Shown: positions 54,201-64,000 of the stretch, piece by piece
How positions within the stretch are numbered: the first letter of the stretch is position 1
Layout: each line of letters starts with the position of its first letter
From: Gyrodactylus bullatarudis
Taxonomy: Eukaryota > Platyhelminthes > Monogenea > Gyrodactylidea > Gyrodactylidae
Assembly: GCA_012064415.1 (NCBI GenBank)
Contig: SSNU01000223.1
Span: 248,001 to 312,000 of the forward strand
Length of the DNA: 64,000 nt
Direction of reading: 5' to 3'
Translations under genes and position numbers: made by a program
Notes under the pieces: generated by a model
What the model was told of the DNA's origin: nothing
The model's database searches: none
Seen by the model: only the letters and a program-made list of their open reading frames with translations

Positions 54201-57200
54201 TCTTGATCCTGTGTGTATATATTTGTGCATATAAAGTATATTTTATGCTTGTACATAGTACAATGTACAATTCTAATATATCAGACTGAAAAAGTAGCTA
54301 TCCATCCAAATCAATAATTTTCTAATCATCCTATGAAATGATGATAATAATTCTAAAGTTCAAATTATATAAAATATAGGCAAACGTCATAAGAGAGAAA
54401 ACCATCAGTCTCTCAAACATTTGTAGTGGTTTTCTTCACAAATCTTCTTTTTGAATTTAACAATGTCCGTTTCAATAAAGAAGATAAACGGAAATTTATT
54501 TGAAATGAATTGAGTTCAAATTCTCAATATGCAAATTTTTGGCGCTAATTACAGTACATGTAATTTCAAACAGGCAGACATTCTTCATGCTTAATTTAAA
54601 GAACTTGAAAAAATAAGATACCAAAGTGATAGTGAGTTATCTGATAAGTTTTCTGGTTTTGATCTCAAGTAACTCAAAGACTCAAAGTAGAAAGTGTAGA
54701 TTTCATTCATAATGATCAGAAATAGGAGGGTTGCGAAATCATTTGGAGGATATCTAATTTCAGAAGATGATATTAATCGCAGATCAAAGTTTTAGTGTCA
54801 AATTTCGATGATTTCATCAAAAGTTAAGATAAAAAAAAATTCATTCACAACTAAAGAAATTTATTCAGTTGGATGTTGGATAAATCTTTTAATGACCAAG
54901 GAAACCTTTTGAAACAGAAGAAATTCCATAAAACTCTACTTTTTTCAAGGTTCAAAACACTTAATGTAATAAACCTGATTGAAAAAAGGTAGTTGAAAAG
55001 AATTAAATTAGAGCTTACGATTATTTCTAAACTCCATGGACAGTTTGACAAGGCTTGACGGCATCAGGGAGGAGCTGTCAATAAGATTTTGAACGAGATC
55101 ATTGCCATATCTGAGTCGTGAGACAAACTCTTTAATGGTCATTGTTATCTGGCTAGGATGAATGACATATTCATCCTTGTGCTAAAAGATAAAAGTTAAA
55201 TTTGGGGTTAAAAAAGTGTAAAAAGAAAGATTACTCTGACTCTGTCATATTTCTATTGAATTCTACTGACAAAATTGCAAAATATACTCTCACAACATAG
55301 AAAATCTGTAACCTTAAATAAGTAAGCTGATTGAATCCATTCTTGAAATCCAACTTATCATTTATAAGAAAATAGAGGTTAAAATAGGCATTTTTGGCTC
55401 TAAAACCAGTTATGTTCTAAGCTATGAGAGATTGTATATTTGAAATTTTTTATTCAACGATAGAGAGTAACTTTATTTTTTTTGATTTATTTGACTACAT
55501 TTTCAAAAATTGTCCTTATTTTAAGTAACTTTGAAGTGACATACATATATTTTGAAGAGACAAGACTGTAATTTCCCTTCTAATTCCTGATTATAATAAC
55601 ACTTGAGCAATTAGGTGAAGAATAAATGTATTTTAGACAGTTTTGAACAGCCAAAATTTGCTGAAACTTTATGGTCGAATCATCGTAGTACAGTGAATTC
55701 TCTAACAATTGTATATAAAAAAGACAACTAAATAAAAAATAATCGACCCTCTACTATAAAGTAGTCGTATTAAAATTCGAATTAAAGAATCCTAGCCTCT
55801 ACTTTATATCACAATTTTTCCAATGTTTTTTTCAGTCATATGATTGAAACGACCTCATATTTAAGGCTTGATATGCATTAATCTACCATATACCAACATT
55901 TCAAAGCAACAGGCCCTAAGATTACGATTTTGAGCATTTTTCATAATTCATCGATAAAATTTATACCATTCAATTGAGAATCAAAAATTATATACCTTTC
56001 CACCATTTGTTTCTATGAAAAAAATTACCAGAAAACATCAGTGGCTGTCTAAAACCAATTTTGAGTTTTATCCGCAAACATTTCTTTTCTTAAAATCATC
56101 TGAATTCCAAAGCTTACTTGTGAAGGGCTTGACTTTGATGTGATACAACTCTTCAAAGTTGAGTTGGTCTTTTCTATATACAATTGTTAGAGAATTCACT
56201 GTATTCCATTTTCATGTGGAGGAAATTCTCAACATCATAAGTAGTACAAAAGTATACGAACAATTATAATTTACAGATATCAAGAGGAACAAGTATTCTT
56301 AAATAAATAAAAATATCTATATAGATCTTCTTTTAGTCTAATAAGAACATAATCCAAGTATATATATACATTATAGTATAGTTATCATAGGTTAATAATA
56401 TGCATATGTATAGTGTATACAAGCAAACAAAAATATCCACACATATGTAAGGAGAAAAGAATATACTAGCAAGTAAGTAGCTCTAAATTGCAGTAGTAGT
56501 AGTAGTAGTAAAAGTCTTGAATGAATGAATTCTTTTAGGGCCGCCCCCTCTCTCTCTTTTTTTCTCTATAGATTTCCATCATCATCATCATCATCATCCT
56601 CATCATTTAAAATTCATCCGCCTCACACATACTAGCACGAGACACAGTGCTCCTTTATTTGCTTATTTCCAATCTCTACAAATTTATTCTTGGAAAAATA
56701 AATGAAAAAGGAGAAGAAGAAACCACAGACAAAACTATAGAATCGACACACACATTGTACAATAATTACATTATATATTTTCAAGTAGAACAAAAGTGGA
56801 AGTTAATCTAGGTTTTGTCCAAGAATTAATTACACTTGAGGTCTACTCAAATAAAGAGCTTTTTCACACACATATCCAATAGATGAGACGCATCTATATG
56901 AGATCTATCTGTGGTTAAAAAAAACTGTAAAATTTGAATTATTAAGACAAAGCTGTTGGGAAACAAATTTTTTATTCCAGAGAAATGACAATCAAAGTTG
57001 ATCTTGAAGAAAAAGAACTTTAAAAGCTAAAGTTTTCGGTAAAAAGACAGACTTGGATTAAAATAGATTATTTTTACAATAGCTTTAGTGCATAATTTAA
57101 ATTTTTAAAACCGACATGTTAGAAAGTTTAGAAACCCTATAAAATATAAAGACAAATTTCTTCTATTTGAAACATTTTTACAAACTTTGAAGAGAGGATT

Positions 57201-58989
57201 TGGGCGGAAATCAGCCAAATGTTTTTGTGAATGTTTTTCAAGTTATTGAAACTTTGTATATTTTGCATCTCAAAATGGGGAACGCTTCAAGATAATAGGG
57301 GGGAATATTTTTTCTCTTTTACTTAGTAAGAAATGAAAATATACATTACATATGCGTAGTATTAGTAGAAGCAGTAGTAGTAGTCGTCGTCGTGAATGAA
57401 TGATTAAATGAATGAAGAATATGAATCATGATGATGGCAGTATTTGCTATCGTGGATTCTACACAATTCATTCAGAATATGACTCATCATTTTTTCTGCT
57501 TTAATACATACAGTTTAGAGATGACATAGTATATTATTATATTACGCATTCACAATCACATGTATACATGTTGGTGTGTGTGAGTATATACGGGGATGTA
57601 TGTTTGGTAAAGAATCGGATAGAAATTTGGCTCATGTTTACAATAATATGTAATGCTCTTTTTAAACGATAGGTTTGAGTTGATATAAAACAATTTTGTG
57701 CAATTATCAAAAGGATTCTATTTTTGATGATAAATGAATAGTGAATACGATGAGCATATTAGAAATCAGGGCGTTGATCTAAGCAGATTCATCTACCCTT
57801 TAAAATCCTTTATTTTCATTAGATATCAAAATTTAAGACAACACCACTTCAAGTTGGTTCTTCGTTCACTCCCTCTCAGCAAAAAAAGCTGGAATAAGAT
57901 ATGCTGTAACATTGAATGCATGTGTGGTGTATTCATATAATTTTAGTGTTCCTCTCTCCTCCCCTCCTTTTAATTTTTTAGTTATTTTCTCCTCTTTCCT
58001 TAAAGTAAAAACGTGTATTACACACAAAATTTTACACACACACACCTTTCTTTCCTAAGTCCACAAAATCATGAATGCATTCAGCCTCATGTTAGACATA
58101 CTGACTTAATAAATATATACAATACAAGCATACAATAATATACCCATATATATATATATAGATTGTATGTATGTATAATATACATTATGTTGGAATGAAT
58201 GAATGAAATGAGTGAGAGTGACTGAGTGAGTGAATGTGAGAACCACACACAATTACACCCAGTAAATTCAACAAAGAATGTGCCTATAAATAATACTGAT
58301 GATACAAACGAAAAGAACTGATATAGACTTTTAATAATTATAATAATCCATCACAAAAATACTGATATCATTATAAATATTATTATTGTTGTTGTTGAAA
58401 ATATGAATGAATGAATAAAAACGAGAAAGAAAATATAAATTTATGTGTGCAGTCGGTTCAACAAAGCTCAAGAATATGAGCTTAATTTAGAGACATGATT
58501 TGAATTTTTCAATATTCAAAAAAACATATATAATTTTTCACTGATATAAATACTCACAGGTTGGGTGTAGATACGTTTACGATTGTCAGCAGATATCTTT
58601 GGCTCATTCACAGACTTCATGTGGGATATGTGGAAATAGATTTTGATAGTTATCAAATCTTGAACGTTATTGTCTGATTGGAGTTGATGATTCTGGAGTG
58701 AATTAGCATCTAAAGTATTAGAGCCTCGAGTATTCTCCAATGAACGTGTTGATAGACTCGTTGAGGAGAAACGTTTGAAAATGTGCAGGATCATGGCTAG
58801 GCAACATGTCGATGGTGTCAAGTCAACAGCTTCGTCGACATCTTTACCAGCATAAAAGGGTACAACAGAGCCGATTTTATGGGTTTGCCATGTAGCCTTA
58901 TCAAGGCGTATATTGATTAAGCCAAAGAAGGCCTGTTGTTGATGTTCGCCAAGGTATTGGGATAGGTATGACTCTTTAATTTCATCCAT
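51216..58989 (-). CDS. Unrecognised nuclear protein with AT-hook, 968 aa
   Basis: I do not recognise this protein. Six exons join perfectly in phase: 58558-58989 (ATG at 58989), 55019-55181, 53170-54119, 52335-52831, 52100-52142, 51216-52037. Residues 1-144 look globular (AFFGLINIRLDKATWQTHKI, VQDLITIKIYFHI). Residues about 145-330 also look folded (HPSQITMTIKEFVSRLRYG; PDFGWNIRVKNY; FELFFCGICSIRPHF). Residues about 330-515 are Ser/Asn-rich with basic patches (RIRRTRVRG-like, KIRRTRVRGTD). Residues about 515-680 are Lys/Ser/Asp-rich with an AT-hook core, RGRPRK, at about residue 575 and basic clusters (KRRKKQTK) suited to nuclear import. The last 270 residues are Pro-rich (LLKPPPLNLPPDFLLP), then Asn/Gln-rich. 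The layout suggests a chromatin or transcription regulator. It is divergent from PI4K2, 1158 bp away. Confidence 0.83.
55691..56201. mobile_element. MITE with CAGTGAATTC termini and TA duplication
   Basis: The left terminus CAGTGAATTCTCTAACAATT and right terminus AATTGTTAGAGAATTCACTG are perfect complements, continuing through GTATATA and AAAGAC/GTCTTTT. TA lies exactly at 55689-55690 and 56202-56203. The 511-bp interior is not coding. The first six bases match the 9299-9754 element, so both are probably mobilised by a Tc1/mariner-type transposase. It lies in intron 1 of the AT-hook gene. Confidence 0.88.
56490..58240. repeat. Microsatellite-rich intron block
   Basis: Short tandem runs cluster in intron 1 of the AT-hook gene: AGT (about 56491-56512), ATC (56578-56608), AGT/CGT (57372-57393), AC (about 58029-58044), TA (58146-58160) and GAAT/GAGT tetramers (58190-58240). 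There are also several polypyrimidine runs. No exon was seen. The open frame at 57734-57940 is probably chance. Confidence 0.75.
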
Positions 58990-60147
58990 GCTACTCGTTA
59001 GATAATAAACGTTTTAAATGAATTGCAAAAATGAGAGATAAAGAATCGATCAAAGTCGTTTCTTGTCTCGTCTTAATGAATGAGCTAACAATAAAATGGT
59101 ATTTTCGGTTCTCCTTTTTCTACACAGATGATAGGAACTCCTTGAATAAAACATTCATGGTATCAATTTGAAGTTGACAAGTGAAGTTTTCTTATAGAAA
59201 ATGTCCGTCCATTGTGTATCGTAGTTCTCAATTGGATATTGAAACAGGAGCTTGTGGATTTGTCTTTTGTTGGAGAGTTGATAAAACCGGGAAATTGAGA
59301 AAAATTATAATTTCTCTTCTGATGTTTACTAATGAGAGCGAATTGAATGTGACTATCTATTTCGTACAATCTTTTTTCAAGACCATAACTCTAAATTATA
59401 AAAATAATTCTCGTTTGGTGTTATAGTATCATAGAATCATTACAAGTAGTATTAGTGTAGTATATATGTAGTAGCAGAATGAAGAGGTAGTCTCTCCACC
59501 CCCTTTATATTTTCGTCTTCTTCTCTAGATACATTTTGTTCATTTATCAAGTAAATTCATGAACAAACCTACCACCACCCCTTGACGAGTAAAAAAATTA
59601 TTCAATAAAGACAGTGTAAACTATGAGAAGGCTATCCAACCTATAGTTGTATTGACAAAGAGTAGATTTGAATACACTCTTGTATACATTTTGTTGTAGG
59701 GAATGCACTATGTATGCATGAATATCTATGTGAGTACTATTCACTGATCTTCACATAGATATTCAATGGTATATTATTAGAAGGTGAATTTTGTATGTGT
59801 GTGTGTGTAGACACATAAGAACCAAAAATGGAGGAATAAGAGATAACCATGGAAGTTTCAAGGCCATAATAGGACAAGAATGAGTTGATATCTGAAAGAG
59901 GACCAAAAGACCGTCAAGAAATACAAATTTCTTAAAAATTCGAATCAAATATACAAAAATATAATTTTTATTAAAAACGTTTTTAATTCATAATTTTTGG
60001 AAAAACAGACTCTAATTATAATGATATAGGTCAAACTAGTTTTTTAATAAAATTCTATCATATTAAAATTTACCAATGATTTGTTATCCTCTGATTTGTT
60101 TAAGTTAATGATTTTGTTTACCCATAGATGATTTCCTAATTAGGTAG
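58990..60147. other. Divergent intergenic region AT-hook gene / PI4K2
   Basis: The 1158 bp between start codons contain a GT run (about 59792-59808) and promoter sequence for both genes. Open frames at 59163-59426 on both strands overlap each other and have no family signature. Confidence 0.5.
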
Positions 60148-63307
<3,160 letters not shown>

Positions 63308-64000
63308 CTCTCCCCCACTGTACTTGAATAAGTTGCTCAGTTCTCCTTTTTCTACCCACAATGTATTCTGACATTCCTTGCAATTCTACAATTCTTCTGA
63401 ATAATAATAGTAATAGTTCACTCAATCAATACATATATTTGCGAAATATTGGAGGGAATCCTCCCCTATTCAGATATTACACACACATACACAGACGATG
63501 AAACGTGTGCATGTAACTACAAATAAATTCTTCCCCCTATACGTATTGCATATTAAGCAGTACACTTGTCAGAATTGAACAGTTGTTATCTTTAAATTCA
63601 GATTCTCATAGTCAAAAATTGCTCCCTCGTTTCTCAAAAAGTCCCAGTGCTATAAAAAATTACTACAGAGATTTATGTGTCTTTTCTGATTTTCCCTTTT
63701 ATACTAAATATGACCAGGACAATTATTATTATTAACTCAACCCAAGTATATTTTTTTGTACAGCCAAGAAGTTTATGTATTCATTTTGTGTTTTTCTTTT
63801 TTAATTTGAAGTGTAAAAAATCCTATTTTAACCCATCTCTTTTCATGTACCAATGTATATGGGAAATAATCATGTTAAGGAATAACATAAAATTGCTCGT
63901 GTAAAATATGCTCCTACTGTAATCCTATTTAACAAGTTTTGATGAAATATATATCTGTATTTCAAGAGAGATGAAGGTAAAATTTCACCCTTTACTGCCC
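63308..64000. other. PI4K2 3' flank
   Basis: It contains a candidate poly(A) signal (AATAAA, 63522-63527) and AC-rich simple sequence near 63480. No gene was recognised up to the window end; the plus-strand frame at 63677-63904 is hydrophobic chance. Confidence 0.5.

Overview
The window is animal nuclear DNA. It is AT-rich and has GT-AG spliced genes, and several protein families are animal-specific or typical of animals: an MDC1-type FHA/BRCT protein, reticulon, an M6/PLP-like tetraspan, a CDK2AP/DOC-1 protein and type II PI 4-kinase. Many introns are only 23-32 nt, which is extreme for animals. Very short introns are known from dicyemids and compact mesozoan-type genomes, so a dicyemid/orthonectid-like lophotrochozoan is my best guess. 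This is inference; no taxonomic marker in the window proves it.

Left part (1-27.7 kb): one minus-strand gene of unknown function, a multi-pass membrane protein. At least eight exons are spread over more than 26 kb and run toward the left edge. Its large introns hold most of the repeats: fold-back elements, a tRNA-derived SINE, a TA-flanked MITE, and remnants of an element whose ORF ends in a PCNA-box-like tail.

Middle and right part (28.5-64 kb): eight genes on strictly alternating strands: RPS11 (-), MDC1-like (+, 30 exons), reticulon (-), PAM16 (+), M6-like (-), CDK2AP (+), an unrecognised AT-hook protein (-) and PI4K2 (+). Three divergent pairs have start codons only 112-121 bp apart, which implies compact bidirectional promoters: RPS11/MDC1, reticulon/PAM16 and M6/CDK2AP. 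The 8-kb intron 27 of the MDC1-like gene holds a nearly intact mariner, a second decayed mariner beside it, another copy of the PCNA-box-tailed element, and a possible nested antisense exon.

The genes are mostly housekeeping or nuclear functions (translation, DNA-damage signalling, ER shape, mitochondrial import, chromatin, phosphoinositide synthesis), with no obvious common pathway. All gene models were built by reading exons in frame and checking that intron phases join. The terminal exons of the left membrane gene and of the M6-like gene are unresolved.
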